From Bacteroidota bacterium (GTDB taxonomy: Bacteria; Bacteroidota; Bacteroidia; Cytophagales; Cyclobacteriaceae): a stretch of DNA of 64,000 bases. The position numbers and the translations under genes are program-made. The stretch covers positions 1 through 64,000 of the forward strand of contig JAFDYY010000005.1 in NCBI GenBank assembly GCA_018267195.1, written 5' to 3'. Numbering within the stretch: the stretch's first letter is position 1; each line of letters starts with the position of its first letter. The notes beneath the pieces were generated by a model, which was given only the letters and a program-made list of their open reading frames with translations, was not told where the DNA came from and made no database searches. Below, piece after piece: positions 26,681 to 35,326 of this stretch.

Positions 26681-26720
26681 AAGATAAAAAAAGAAACCCT
26701 CCGTTTTTGGAGGGTTTCTT
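26681..26720 (-). terminator. Intrinsic terminator of the sdaAB-tolC-hlyD operon
   Basis: A perfect 12-base stem (AAGAAACCCTCC paired with GGAGGGTTTCTT, 26691-26720) with a 6-base loop is followed on the minus strand by a T-rich tract (26690-26681). It lies 25 nt past the hlyD stop. Confidence 0.9.
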
Positions 26721-26745
26721 GATAGGTCAAATCTATCGATTAATG

Positions 26746-28146
26746 CTATTTTTTAAGTTCTTCTTTTTTATCTTCTTTTTTGGCTGCCATAACTTTGTCA
26801 CCATCTTTCAGTCTTTTTGAAACAACCAGAAAAGGGCCGGTAATTACTTCCACACTGTCGGGTAGACCGGAAAGAATCTCAATATTATCGTAGTCGCTAA
26901 TACCTGTTTTCACTTCCTTCATTTTAGCCGTGCCTTTATCATTGATAAATACCACAATCTTATCTTCTTTCTTTTCATTTTTCTCTTTGCCGGTAGTTAC
27001 CTTGCGATCGCTGTTATCATCCTGCGGGCCTCTATCATCGGGTCCGCTTGATTTTTTCTCAATTGCAATTCCTTCGGGCGTGCGAGTAGTAACGGCCGAA
27101 AGCGGCACCGACAATACGTTATTTTTCTTTTGGGTAATAATCTCCACACTCGCTGTCATCCCAGGACGAAAAGGATACTTATTTCCTTTTTTAATCAGAT
27201 CCAGATACGAGGAACGCAGAATCAAAATACGGACCTCAAATTCAGTAATGGCATCGGTAGAAGTTTTATCTTTTGCCGTATTCGCGATGTTGGTTACCAC
27301 GCCTTTAAATTTTTTGCCGGACATTGTGTAGGCATCTACATCAATGATAACGGTATCGCGAAGGTGTACCCTCACAATGTCGTTTTCATTTACATTCACC
27401 CGTACTTCCATCACGTTCAAATCGGCAATGCGAAGCATCTCTGTACCCGTCATCGTGGCCGTCCCTACAACACGCTCTCCTTTTTTAACACTTAGTTTAG
27501 AAACGGTTCCCTTCATGGGGGCCACTACGGTGGTCTTGCGTACATTTTCGCGGGCTTCTTTTACGGAAGCTTCCGTACTGCTCACCATAAACTTGGTGGC
27601 TTCTAAATTTTGATGAGCTGAAGTCAGGTTATTTTTTGCTACCTGATAGGCCTGCACGGCCGTTTGCCAGTCAGCATCGGAAATAACTTTTTCATTATGC
27701 AGTTTATCCTGCCTCTTGTAGTCAAGTTCCGCTTTGGCTAAATTAGCTTCGGCTACGGAAATAGAGGCTTTGCTGGCCTCCACATTAGCACGTTGCTGGC
27801 TAAGCGAAGCTTCATTCCTTTCTAATTGGCTCTTTAAAATATCGGGTCTGATTTTCACCAATGATTTTCCAAGTTCAACCGAGTCGCCATCTTCCACATT
27901 TAATTCAATAATCTCACCCGAAACTTCAGGTGCAATTTTTACTTCGATAACGGGTTGCACGGTACCTGATGCACTCACTTTTTCGGTAATAGATACTTTC
28001 TTTGTTTTGCCCAACTCCACTTCTAACTCACGTGACTTGCCGATCCAGCCCTGCGATTTTCCAATAATGAGAATCAGAATGAGACCTACCAAAATGCCGA
28101 TTCCCCAATACATCAGCCGGTTTGATTTTTTCTTTTGCTTAGCCAT
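26746..28146 (-). CDS. HlyD/MacA-type periplasmic adaptor of an efflux pump
   Basis: The 466-residue membrane-fusion protein has one N-terminal membrane helix (about 11-30), a biotinyl-lipoyl half (about 60-100: GEIIELNVEDGDSVELGKSL) and a long coiled-coil hairpin (about 105-210). A second lipoyl half (APMKGTVSKLSVKKGERV) and beta-barrel and membrane-proximal domains follow. A charged, Lys/Asp-rich insertion near 370-400 and a Lys-rich tail are unusual additions. It would link an inner-membrane transporter to the TolC-like channel encoded 61 nt upstream. The matching ABC or RND transporter is not in the window. Confidence 0.9.
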   Translation of the reverse strand: MAKQKKKSNRLMYWGIGILVGLILILIIGKSQGWIGKSRELEVELGKTKKVSITEKVSASGTVQPVIEVKIAPEVSGEIIELNVEDGDSVELGKSLVKIRPDILKSQLERNEASLSQQRANVEASKASISVAEANLAKAELDYKRQDKLHNEKVISDADWQTAVQAYQVAKNNLTSAHQNLEATKFMVSSTEASVKEARENVRKTTVVAPMKGTVSKLSVKKGERVVGTATMTGTEMLRIADLNVMEVRVNVNENDIVRVHLRDTVIIDVDAYTMSGKKFKGVVTNIANTAKDKTSTDAITEFEVRILILRSSYLDLIKKGNKYPFRPGMTASVEIITQKKNNVLSVPLSAVTTRTPEGIAIEKKSSGPDDRGPQDDNSDRKVTTGKEKNEKKEDKIVVFINDKGTAKMKEVKTGISDYDNIEILSGLPDSVEVITGPFLVVSKRLKDGDKVMAAKKEDKKEELKK

Positions 28147-28207
28147 GAAAATTAGAAGTTAAAAATTGATTATTAGTTTGTAGTTAGTTTATCCGTAAGC
28201 TTCGGTG

Positions 28208-29632
28208 TTAATACTCAATGGTTTTTCCCTGGTAAAATTCTAACACTTTTTTGGTTAAAATAAAATTGTATTTAGCACGGGCCAGGGCCGATTTAGCCGA
28301 GTATAAATCATTCGATGAAACCTGATACTCGATGTAGGTAGCCGCTCCGTTTTCATACCGTTGCTGGGTCATTCGAAATGCCTCTTCATTTGAGTTTACT
28401 TGTTTTACCGCAGCCGAATAAGTTTTAGCGGCTGCTAACGCATTGTTGTAGGCTGTCTCGATAGACTGGCGCAAAGTATTTTCTGTTTCTTTCACCGTAA
28501 TGTTGGCCAACTCCCGGTTGATAATAGCCTGCTGCACCCCGGTGCGCGTTTGAAACCCGTTTAAGATCGGGATTGAAAGACTTACACCTAAGTTTTTATA
28601 CAGGTTGTCGGTAACCTGATCTGTTACTCTATAGTGATCAGCCACTTGTACTTGTTGTGGCATCATGGTCGTAACGGGCATAGAGGTATTTCCATTTACA
28701 TACCCTATGGTAACCGGTGTGGGAGCGCTCATGCTGTAGCGTGGTCCATCGGAAGCACTGTTGTAGTTAGAGATCATGGCAAAATTAGCCGACAACCTCG
28801 GAAGATAATTTGCCTTAGCTGCTTTCAATGCCAACTCGGCACTTTCCACTTTCAGTAAAGCACTTTTTACCTGCGGCAAACTTTGGGTTGATTGAGCGTA
28901 TATGTCTTCGGGCGTTTGCGGAATGGCCATGTCTTCAATCGTTAAATTAGGTACAATTACCTCAAACTGGTTAGAGGCGGGTACCTGCATAGATTGCTTA
29001 AGTATAAGTAACGAAAGGTTATAAGTATTCTCCTGTGTTACCAGGTTGGTTTCATTGGTAGCCACTACTGCTTCCTGGCTCAGTTGATTACTTTTTGCCA
29101 ACGCTCCGGCATCTACCTGCTTTAATATCTTTTCTAATGTCTGATTGCTGGAGTTCAACTGAAACTTAGCGTTCTCCATCAGCTCTTTGTTCAAAATAAC
29201 GTTAGTATAATTCGTTACTACGCTGATAATAACATCGTTCTTTGCTTTCTGTAAATCTAAATCGGCCGCAGCTACATTTTTTTGATTTTGACGGAATGTG
29301 TATTGGTTTTTAAATCCATTAAACAAAGTGATCTGGCTCATTACCGAAGGGTTTATGGTTTTGGTTACCCCCTGATAGTACTGATACGTTACCGGGTTAA
29401 GATTGCGGCCATAGTTTTGGCTTCCGGAAGCATTAAAACTCAGGCTGGGTAAAAAATTACCCTTGGCGCCCAGCAACCCGATGCGGTTCGTCTCCACATT
29501 ATACACACTTCGCTTTACGGTAAGGTTGTTATCGAGGGCGATCCGGATGCACTCTTGCATCGACAACTTTTCTTGCGCATAAGCCGACACTAAACTACCG
29601 ATCCCTAAAAAGGCAAGTACCAATCTCTTCAT
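28208..29632 (-). CDS. TolC-family outer-membrane efflux channel
   Basis: The 474-residue protein has a signal peptide (to about residue 19, SAYAQ) and two outer-membrane-efflux-protein repeats, each with long amphipathic helices and a strand pair. The signatures SMQECIRIALDNNLTVKR and NTYNLSLLILKQ are typical of Bacteroidota TolC homologues. It forms the outer-membrane channel of a tripartite exporter with the HlyD adaptor downstream. It begins 3 nt after the sdaAB stop, so it is probably translated from the same mRNA. Confidence 0.92.
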   Translation of the reverse strand: MKRLVLAFLGIGSLVSAYAQEKLSMQECIRIALDNNLTVKRSVYNVETNRIGLLGAKGNFLPSLSFNASGSQNYGRNLNPVTYQYYQGVTKTINPSVMSQITLFNGFKNQYTFRQNQKNVAAADLDLQKAKNDVIISVVTNYTNVILNKELMENAKFQLNSSNQTLEKILKQVDAGALAKSNQLSQEAVVATNETNLVTQENTYNLSLLILKQSMQVPASNQFEVIVPNLTIEDMAIPQTPEDIYAQSTQSLPQVKSALLKVESAELALKAAKANYLPRLSANFAMISNYNSASDGPRYSMSAPTPVTIGYVNGNTSMPVTTMMPQQVQVADHYRVTDQVTDNLYKNLGVSLSIPILNGFQTRTGVQQAIINRELANITVKETENTLRQSIETAYNNALAAAKTYSAAVKQVNSNEEAFRMTQQRYENGAATYIEYQVSSNDLYSAKSALARAKYNFILTKKVLEFYQGKTIEY

Positions 29633-29635
29633 ACA

Positions 29636-30310
29636 TTAATTAATTTGAGGAATATAAATCACTTCTTTTATCCAACTAAGACTTTTTAAATACTCGAATG
29701 TTACAGGCTTAATACCCGAGTCCATCTCGATGACCAGACAAGCCAAATCATTTTTTCCTTTTCTGGAAACAGACATCGTAGCAATGTTACAATCGTCATG
29801 AGCCAGCACATCGGCTATAAAGGCAATGCTTCCTTTTACATCGGCTGCAAAAATGATGGCTGTATGCAAACTCGTAGAAAAATCGGCTTTAAATCCATCC
29901 ACCTCTGCCATGTTTACAATGCCACCGCCTTTGCTCTCGCCTAATACTTCAACTTCCTGTTCTCCCCTCTTCAATTTTAAACGGATCGAATTAGGGTGTA
30001 AGGTGGAGGCATTGCCCACTGACTTAAAGTGGTACTTCAAACCTTTTTCTTTGGCTATTTCTATGGCTTCTTTTATGCGCTTGTCGTCCGTATTAAAATC
30101 CATCAACCCCGCTAATATGGCCCGGTCGCTGCCGTGGCCTTCGTAAGTACGAGCGAAAGAATTATAAAAAGTAATGTCAGCTTCTTCGGGCATGCCTCCC
30201 AATATCTTTACGGCTGCCTTGGCAATGCGCACAACCCCGGCTGTATGAGAACTGGAGGGGCCAATCATAATCGGGCCAATCATATCAAAAATGCTGCTTT
30301 TCTCTGCCAT
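29636..30310 (-). CDS. sdaAB: L-serine dehydratase beta subunit with ACT domain
   Basis: This is the beta subunit of the iron-sulfur L-serine dehydratase, which deaminates serine to pyruvate. The ATG at 30310 gives 224 residues beginning MAEKSSIFDMIGPIMIGPSS, which includes the GPSSSHTAG motif of the family. A C-terminal ACT domain follows (about 150-222: GSIAFIADVLAHDDCNIATM), a likely serine or allosteric sensor. The longer in-frame start at 30364 adds an unrelated hydrophobic stretch. The iron-sulfur alpha subunit is not in the window. It is the first gene of a transcription unit with tolC and hlyD. Confidence 0.88.
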   Translation of the reverse strand: MAEKSSIFDMIGPIMIGPSSSHTAGVVRIAKAAVKILGGMPEEADITFYNSFARTYEGHGSDRAILAGLMDFNTDDKRIKEAIEIAKEKGLKYHFKSVGNASTLHPNSIRLKLKRGEQEVEVLGESKGGGIVNMAEVDGFKADFSTSLHTAIIFAADVKGSIAFIADVLAHDDCNIATMSVSRKGKNDLACLVIEMDSGIKPVTFEYLKSLSWIKEVIYIPQIN

Positions 30311-30396
30311 AGGGGCGCAAATATGTGATGCAAACGCAAAAACCTCAAAAAAGGATGTGCTCAAAGATTAAAAAGTAGTAAGAAAAATGATTTTTT

Positions 30397-32559
30397 TTAT
30401 CTGACTACCAATTTTAGTGTCTTAGAGCCGCCTGCCCATACGCAACGTACCAGGTACAGCCCTGAACTGAGGTTATGATCAACGGTTTTAATTTGATTTG
30501 AAGTTACCAATATGGGGTCTGATAGTTTTTGTCCGAGGATACTAAAGAATTGAACAGTAAAATTTTCTGTTCCCCGAAAACTGACCGGCTGGTAATGCTC
30601 CACCGGGTTGGGGTACATTGAAATCAAATTTTCGGGCAAAGAATGCGATGTGCTATCTATTTTTAAAATCTGTAACCCTCCGGTAATATTCCCGGTAACC
30701 ACCAAAGGAAATTTATTCGCATACAGGTCTGCAGCCGTTAATGAAAGGTAGGTTGATAGCACTTTGGGTTCGTACTTATTTTTTAGTGAATTAAAAATCT
30801 GTAGTGTATCGCCCCGATTGTTCGACTTAAAATCGTGAAAAATTACCATCGACCCTTTGTTCCCTAAAATCAAGTCGGGCTTTCCATCATTTTGAAAATC
30901 GGCTATAACCGGTGAAACACAATACCGCGTTAGGCTGGAGTTAAGCCCAAGATAGCCGGAGTTGTACAATACAAAATTAAACGAACCGAGGTTGCGATAG
31001 TATTGAAGAGAGCCATCTGCCTTCCCCCATAAAATATCTATGGCACCATCGCCATCTATGTCGTACCAGTATATGTTTTCGTACTGCGCCAGCGAAAATC
31101 CAACCGGAGTGGGTGTGCTTCCCGAAAAATCAATACCAGCCGTTGCCCGGTTTAACCAATAATAAAGTTGGGTAACAAAGGTTTTTTTATCTGTAGCGGT
31201 AAATGTTAAATCTGTTTTGCCATCGCCATTTACATCCACCCACTGAATCTTGATATTGTATAACCCGAATGATGAGAAATTTTGAAAATCGGAAGTGATC
31301 AGTTTATAGGAAGGTTGAAAAAAATTTCCGGTGTTTTCATACTGGAAAATTGACGCTACAGTATCTGCGGCAGCCCAATAGCTTACAAATAAATCTAAAT
31401 CGCCATCATTATCGTAATCGGCAAAAGCCGGAGATGAATAGCTGCCCACATCAATCATTTGCTCCTGCAAAAAATTCGTTTTACGAAAACTAAACTGTGG
31501 CAGTATGTTACTGCCTGTGTTTTTATAATACCATACTGAGTTCGATAAGTCGAATGCGGTAGCTACTCGCGGGCTGACGTTGGTAGAAATTGTTAAATCT
31601 TTTACCCCGTCAAAATCGACATCTTCAAAAAAAGCAGCCGGAAACAACAAGGTGCTGGGGGTAGCCGGTGGAAACACTGTAAAACTATTAAACACGGCAC
31701 TATCGCGGGTACCTTGGTTGGGAAAATGGTACAACGAATTGCAAGTCTGTTCTGAAAATAGAAAATCGTGCAGGCCGTTGTTGTTCAGGTCAATGGTAAG
31801 GAGCGACTTACCTGTATCGTGCTGCACACGCGGTACTCCCGGGCAATTTTGTCCATTAAAAGCATACTGGCCGCAATCGCACTCACGCAGGTTACCCCAG
31901 GTATTGGTAACTAATTTCAATTGCATAGAATCATTTCTGCCTGTGCGCTCTATACTCATGTTACGATGAAATTCAAAAGAACCATTTAAACTAAAGCTGG
32001 CCACTATTACATCCAGATCGCCATCCTCATCTACATCATCTATGGCCGGAATGTCGGTGGCATTCATTGGTATATTAATAGAACCGTACTTTCCGGTAGT
32101 AAGCAGCGGCCGACCTAAATTAAAAGGCCTCCACGAAAGGTTTTTTCCCGGCTGTGTAGTATTGATAAAAACTGAAATGCCTCCGGGGTTGGTAGTTAGC
32201 ACATCTTTTTTTCCGTCTCTGTTTACATCGCGTAGCAGCATCCACTCCGATATAGCCGTTGGAAAATAAGATTCATAAGCGGGTGCATAGCTGTACTGAT
32301 TGCCAATAGCCAAATAAGTAAATACTTTGTTAGCGGTTCGGTCGAACACCGCTAGATCAGGTGTGCCATCGCCATTCAAATCAAAGGAGTTAAGTTGAGC
32401 TGAGTTAAGTCCGCCTGCCCATGGCATAAGCAGGCTTTTTCCGTTAGTTTCTACAGGAATGGATGAATCAAAATGCAAGTAACTCTGTGCTGGAGCATGG
32501 TCAGTAACAACCAGTAAAAAAGTTGCTATCCATAAGCTCGGCTGTAAAAATAATTGCAT
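30397..32559 (-). CDS. FG-GAP/VCBS-repeat protein with type A T9SS sorting domain
   Basis: I place the start at the ATG at 32559 (MQLFLQPSLWIATFLLVVTD), which gives a proper signal peptide and follows a TAGCTTTG box by 3 nt. A longer frame reaches an ATG at 32640, next to a hairpin. The roughly 720-residue protein consists of FG-GAP/integrin-type repeats with calcium-loop motifs (DLNGDGTPDLAVFD, DVDEDGDLDVIVAS, DYDNDGDLDLFVS, DIDGDGAIDILWG), suggesting a calcium-bound beta-propeller. The last 75 residues (SMYPNPVEHYQPVSF ... GLYLVRC ... KTLKLVVR) form a type A T9SS sorting domain, so it is secreted to the cell surface or medium. The ligand is unknown. Confidence 0.85.
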   Translation of the reverse strand: MQLFLQPSLWIATFLLVVTDHAPAQSYLHFDSSIPVETNGKSLLMPWAGGLNSAQLNSFDLNGDGTPDLAVFDRTANKVFTYLAIGNQYSYAPAYESYFPTAISEWMLLRDVNRDGKKDVLTTNPGGISVFINTTQPGKNLSWRPFNLGRPLLTTGKYGSINIPMNATDIPAIDDVDEDGDLDVIVASFSLNGSFEFHRNMSIERTGRNDSMQLKLVTNTWGNLRECDCGQYAFNGQNCPGVPRVQHDTGKSLLTIDLNNNGLHDFLFSEQTCNSLYHFPNQGTRDSAVFNSFTVFPPATPSTLLFPAAFFEDVDFDGVKDLTISTNVSPRVATAFDLSNSVWYYKNTGSNILPQFSFRKTNFLQEQMIDVGSYSSPAFADYDNDGDLDLFVSYWAAADTVASIFQYENTGNFFQPSYKLITSDFQNFSSFGLYNIKIQWVDVNGDGKTDLTFTATDKKTFVTQLYYWLNRATAGIDFSGSTPTPVGFSLAQYENIYWYDIDGDGAIDILWGKADGSLQYYRNLGSFNFVLYNSGYLGLNSSLTRYCVSPVIADFQNDGKPDLILGNKGSMVIFHDFKSNNRGDTLQIFNSLKNKYEPKVLSTYLSLTAADLYANKFPLVVTGNITGGLQILKIDSTSHSLPENLISMYPNPVEHYQPVSFRGTENFTVQFFSILGQKLSDPILVTSNQIKTVDHNLSSGLYLVRCVWAGGSKTLKLVVR

Positions 32560-32562
32560 AGG

Positions 32563-32570
32563 CAAAGCTA
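32563..32570 (-). promoter_or_regulatory. -7 element (TAGCTTTG) 3 nt before the FG-GAP gene
   Basis: An exact TAnnTTTG match ends 3 nt before the ATG at 32559. It supports that start over the ATG at 32640. Confidence 0.4.
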
Positions 32571-32640
32571 ACCATAAGATGAAACTACCGAATCTTTCAA
32601 AAATTGTTTTACCAAAATAATATTTCAGGATTGCAAGCAT

Positions 32641-32667
32641 CTCTGCCAACTATTTTTGTTGGCAGAG
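32641..32667. repeat. 10-bp inverted repeat between two envelope genes
   Basis: The arms CTCTGCCAAC and GTTGGCAGAG flank a 7-base loop. On the minus strand the second arm ends exactly at the ATG at 32640. There is no T run, so it is at best a Rho-independent-like hairpin without a tail, placed to end the upstream 32724-33626 transcript or to block initiation at 32640. Confidence 0.5.
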
Positions 32668-32723
32668 AGCTATGTGTAGTTTATTCTGACCAGCAATAGT
32701 TATATTCTATTGCATTGTGTGGG

Positions 32724-33626
32724 TTAAAAAGAATACGTCAACGCCACCGAGGCTCGTTCTTTAGATTGGGTTAGTCCGTGAAATAAATCCTGGGCTACCG
32801 GCATAAAACCATTCATTAGTAAACCAATTTTATTTCGCTGCACGTTAATCCCCACCATTCCATCGAGCACATATCCGGCACTTTGTTGAATTTCCTGTGC
32901 CTGATAATGATTAGATGAATTAACAACAAAGTTAACACCGGCCGAAGGGCGTATAGTAAAACTTCCGGCTGCCAAGGAATAAAAATAGGCTGTGTTAAAG
33001 TAAAAACGATTTCCATATCTGTATTGCTGGTTGTTGTTGGTATTCATTTTATAAGCCACATTGGTTACTAACCCACTGCTGCCCCAGAATAAATTATGGT
33101 TTATGTTCAATAAATAATCAGTACTACCCGTGCCGGGGGTTCCGGTAAAATCGCCCACACTAAAGCAATGATCGGTTACATCTACCGTACTTTGGCCAGT
33201 AGCTAGTTTTATGCCACCCCCTACCCAAAGCACGTTCCCAAAATAGCTTTTGCCATCCGTAACGGATGTGGTTTTAGAAAATACCAAATAATTACCCAAT
33301 ACGGTAATATCGCCCAAGCCAGAACTGTTTACGCCTCCATCGTCATTATTTTTATGAATAGAAATGTAAGGCACAAATACCATCGCCTGAAATTTTCCTC
33401 TTTTATACCCACCCCAAACTTCGGTGGTATGAAAATAATCGCGGCTAAACATACTTCCGCTGTCTGTTTTAAAATTTGCATAGCTGTACCGAACCCCCAC
33501 AAAGGCATTGGAAAAAGTGGGTAATACACCAATTTGAAAGTTGCTGTTTCCACAACCGCAATATGGACAAGCCTGAGTTGCAGCAGAAGAAATGACAAAC
33601 AGCATAATAACTAAAATCTTTTTCAT
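32724..33626 (-). CDS. Outer-membrane beta-barrel with N-terminal CPYCGCG motif
   Basis: The ATG at 33626 opens a signal peptide (MKKILVIMLFVISSAATQA); the longer in-frame start adds 19 unrelated residues. The 300-residue product starts its mature chain with CPYCGCGN, a cysteine cluster able to bind a thiophilic metal. Beta-strand repeats ending in an aromatic residue (ERASVALTYSF) follow, as in outer-membrane barrels of the transporter type. It lies downstream of a small Cys-motif protein and a CHRD-like lipoprotein, a group that suggests metal handling. That role is inference, not shown. Confidence 0.75.
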   Translation of the reverse strand: MKKILVIMLFVISSAATQACPYCGCGNSNFQIGVLPTFSNAFVGVRYSYANFKTDSGSMFSRDYFHTTEVWGGYKRGKFQAMVFVPYISIHKNNDDGGVNSSGLGDITVLGNYLVFSKTTSVTDGKSYFGNVLWVGGGIKLATGQSTVDVTDHCFSVGDFTGTPGTGSTDYLLNINHNLFWGSSGLVTNVAYKMNTNNNQQYRYGNRFYFNTAYFYSLAAGSFTIRPSAGVNFVVNSSNHYQAQEIQQSAGYVLDGMVGINVQRNKIGLLMNGFMPVAQDLFHGLTQSKERASVALTYSF

Positions 33627-33733
33627 AGGATAAAATATTTTTAAATAGGGATGGCAATGCCTGCGCTTTTCACAATAGCACATTACTCATCCAATTTATA
33701 ATGAATAAAAAAATTTGATTAATCGTTTAGAAT

Positions 33734-33750
33734 ACCAGCTAACTGCTGGT
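33734..33750 (-). terminator. Possible weak terminator downstream of the Cys-motif gene
   Basis: A 6-base stem (ACCAGC/GCTGGT) with a 5-base loop lies 9 nt beyond the stop at 33759 on the minus strand. No T run follows directly, so this is a weak call. Confidence 0.3.
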
Positions 33751-33758
33751 CAAAAAAA

Positions 33759-34127
33759 CTATCCCACCGGAGGGCGAAACAAGGGATGAGTATATCCCTT
33801 TAATAAATTGGCTTTTAGTTCTTTCGGAAAAAAGGATACCCTGTATTGAACAGATACCATTGGTTTTATTGAATCCGGTACAAAGGCCGGCATTTCAGTT
33901 TTGTGTTGACTGGTCAGTTGATCGGGCACAGAAGTTTCATCTGCCAGTTGCAGACCGCGTTCTAAAAAGCACCGACCATAGCACATCGTAATGGGCTTGT
34001 CTTTGTTAATGCAATAATTCAGTGCAATGTAATCTCGGTACAATTGGTAAAACGAAAACAAACTAATCTTAAACGCCACCGGCATACCGAGAATAATCAG
34101 AAAGAAAATGGCAACTAATTTTCTCAT
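33759..34127 (-). CDS. Small membrane-anchored protein with conserved Cys motif
   Basis: The 122-residue protein has one N-terminal membrane helix or uncleaved signal (about 5-25). The segment NYCINKDKPITMCYGRCFLE (about 37-56), with three cysteines, follows. It resembles a family of short Bacteroidota proteins (the HYC/CC-type) that I associate with metal-related and TonB-receptor loci. The C-terminus (HPLFRPPVG) is proline-rich, as in that family. It overlaps the upstream CHRD-like gene by 4 nt. The cysteine spacing suggests metal binding or a disulfide. I give the family with moderate confidence and no defined function. Confidence 0.65.
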   Translation of the reverse strand: MRKLVAIFFLIILGMPVAFKISLFSFYQLYRDYIALNYCINKDKPITMCYGRCFLERGLQLADETSVPDQLTSQHKTEMPAFVPDSIKPMVSVQYRVSFFPKELKANLLKGYTHPLFRPPVG

Positions 34128-34633
34128 CGGTCTGGGTTACAGTTACCAAACTGTTTAACTACAGCCGGCGCAGTCACGCTGGTGCCAACATTGCCAGCTG
34201 CCAATATTACCGCACTCTCCGGCCCACTAGAAGATGCATGCACATTTACATACCCGGAAACCTTAAGCAAGTCGGGATAAGAAATTTTTGTGCCGTCCGT
34301 TAGTTGAGAAACCACTGTAGTGCTTATTCCCGTAGAAGCATTCAATGTATTCAGCGGCACTACTACTTCCGGTGCGTTCGCTGCGGCACTGCCACGGTGA
34401 AGGTGAACAGGCAGGCGGTCTGAGCCGCTTGTTCCGTTTAAATGTATAAAAACGGTCGTGGTTCCGTCTTTTCTTTCTTTAAAAGTAACCGTGCCGCTAA
34501 CCGGGTAAGCAGAAGTTTGAATCAATCCGTAGGAAGCTTGATTCCCGGTAAATTCAGAAACAACTTCGTTTTTCTGGCAAGCCATAAAACTTGTCAGAAA
34601 AATTAAAATCAATCCTACGCTGACTGTTTTCAT
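34124..34633 (-). CDS. CHRD-like lipoprotein
   Basis: The 169-residue protein has lipobox FMAC (Cys19) and a beta-rich mature domain. SGTVTFKERKDGTTTVFIHL, LPVHLHRGSAAANAP and YPDLLKVSGYVNVHAS resemble the CHRD domain, with histidines placed as in HxHxG-type segments that can bind copper. It is the first gene of a minus-strand group with the Cys-motif protein (4-nt overlap) and the CPYCGCG barrel. A TAATTTTG box at 34651-34658 could be its promoter. The domain assignment is by eye and tentative. Confidence 0.68.
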   Translation of the reverse strand: MKTVSVGLILIFLTSFMACQKNEVVSEFTGNQASYGLIQTSAYPVSGTVTFKERKDGTTTVFIHLNGTSGSDRLPVHLHRGSAAANAPEVVVPLNTLNASTGISTTVVSQLTDGTKISYPDLLKVSGYVNVHASSSGPESAVILAAGNVGTSVTAPAVVKQFGNCNPDR

Positions 34634-34650
34634 TTCGATTTAGTCAGGAG

Positions 34651-34658
34651 CAAAATTA
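34651..34658 (-). promoter_or_regulatory. -7 element (TAATTTTG) of the CHRD/Cys-motif operon
   Basis: An exact TAnnTTTG match on the minus strand lies 17 nt before the ATG at 34633. No TTG was found at the usual spacing, so the call rests on the -7 box alone. Confidence 0.4.
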
Positions 34659-34678
34659 ATAATAACCAAGATTCACAT

Positions 34679-34686
34679 TACATTTG
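34679..34686 (+). promoter_or_regulatory. -7 element (TACATTTG) 3 nt before the fatty acid hydroxylase
   Basis: An exact TAnnTTTG match ends 3 nt before the ATG at 34690. No upstream TTG is well placed. It is part of the short-leader group. Confidence 0.45.
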
Positions 34687-34689
34687 TGC

Positions 34690-35307
34690 ATGAATAAATT
34701 GTTTGTATCCGATTCGCAAGATTCTTCTCGCATGTTTAAAAGCAACTGGATGGAAGCTTTATCTAAAGTGCATTACAGTATCCCGTTGATTATTTTCATT
34801 CCGGTAATAGGCTATTTTTTAACGATAGCCATTCTTTCCCCAACATTCGGGATAGCTACTTTCTTTGTCAGTTTAGGCAGTGGTTTGCTCGTTTGGACAT
34901 TGACAGAATATGTAATGCATCGATTTATATTTCATTTTGTACCCAAATCAGCATGGGGATTAAGGCTTCATTTTATTTTTCACGGAGTGCATCATGATTA
35001 TCCCAACGACCGGCTCAGGTTGGTGTTGCCGCCATCCGTCAGCATTCCGTTAGCTACTGGTTTTTATTTTTTGTTTAAGAGTGTACTGCCGGCATCCTGG
35101 CTTCCTTCTTTTTTTGCTGCCTTCCTGACGGGGTACCTGATTTATGACATGGTCCATTATGCCATTCATCATTTTAATTCTCAAAATCTTTTTATTAAAA
35201 AACTAAAACAACACCACATGCGACATCACTATACGGCACCCGACAAAGGATTTGGAGTGAGTTCAGCCTTGTGGGATAAGATTTTAAATACGGATTTTAA
35301 GAAATAA
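34690..35307 (+). CDS. Fatty acid hydroxylase/sterol desaturase-family membrane enzyme
   Basis: The 205-residue di-iron membrane protein has four helices and the histidine clusters HRFIFH (about 77-82), HFIFHGVHHD (about 97-106), HYAIHHF (about 157-163) and HHMRHH (about 176-181). These are the full metal-binding set of the fatty acid hydroxylase superfamily. Short proteins of this type resemble fatty acid 2-hydroxylases that act on sphingolipid or ornithine-lipid acyl chains; the substrate here is not defined. The ATG at 34690 retains the N-terminal VSDSQDSSRMFKSN segment that I recognise from homologues. The gene is convergent with thyA, 19 nt away. Confidence 0.85.
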   Translation: MNKLFVSDSQDSSRMFKSNWMEALSKVHYSIPLIIFIPVIGYFLTIAILSPTFGIATFFVSLGSGLLVWTLTEYVMHRFIFHFVPKSAWGLRLHFIFHGVHHDYPNDRLRLVLPPSVSIPLATGFYFLFKSVLPASWLPSFFAAFLTGYLIYDMVHYAIHHFNSQNLFIKKLKQHHMRHHYTAPDKGFGVSSALWDKILNTDFKK

Positions 35308-35326
35308 CGATACCGTCTCTTCTCCA

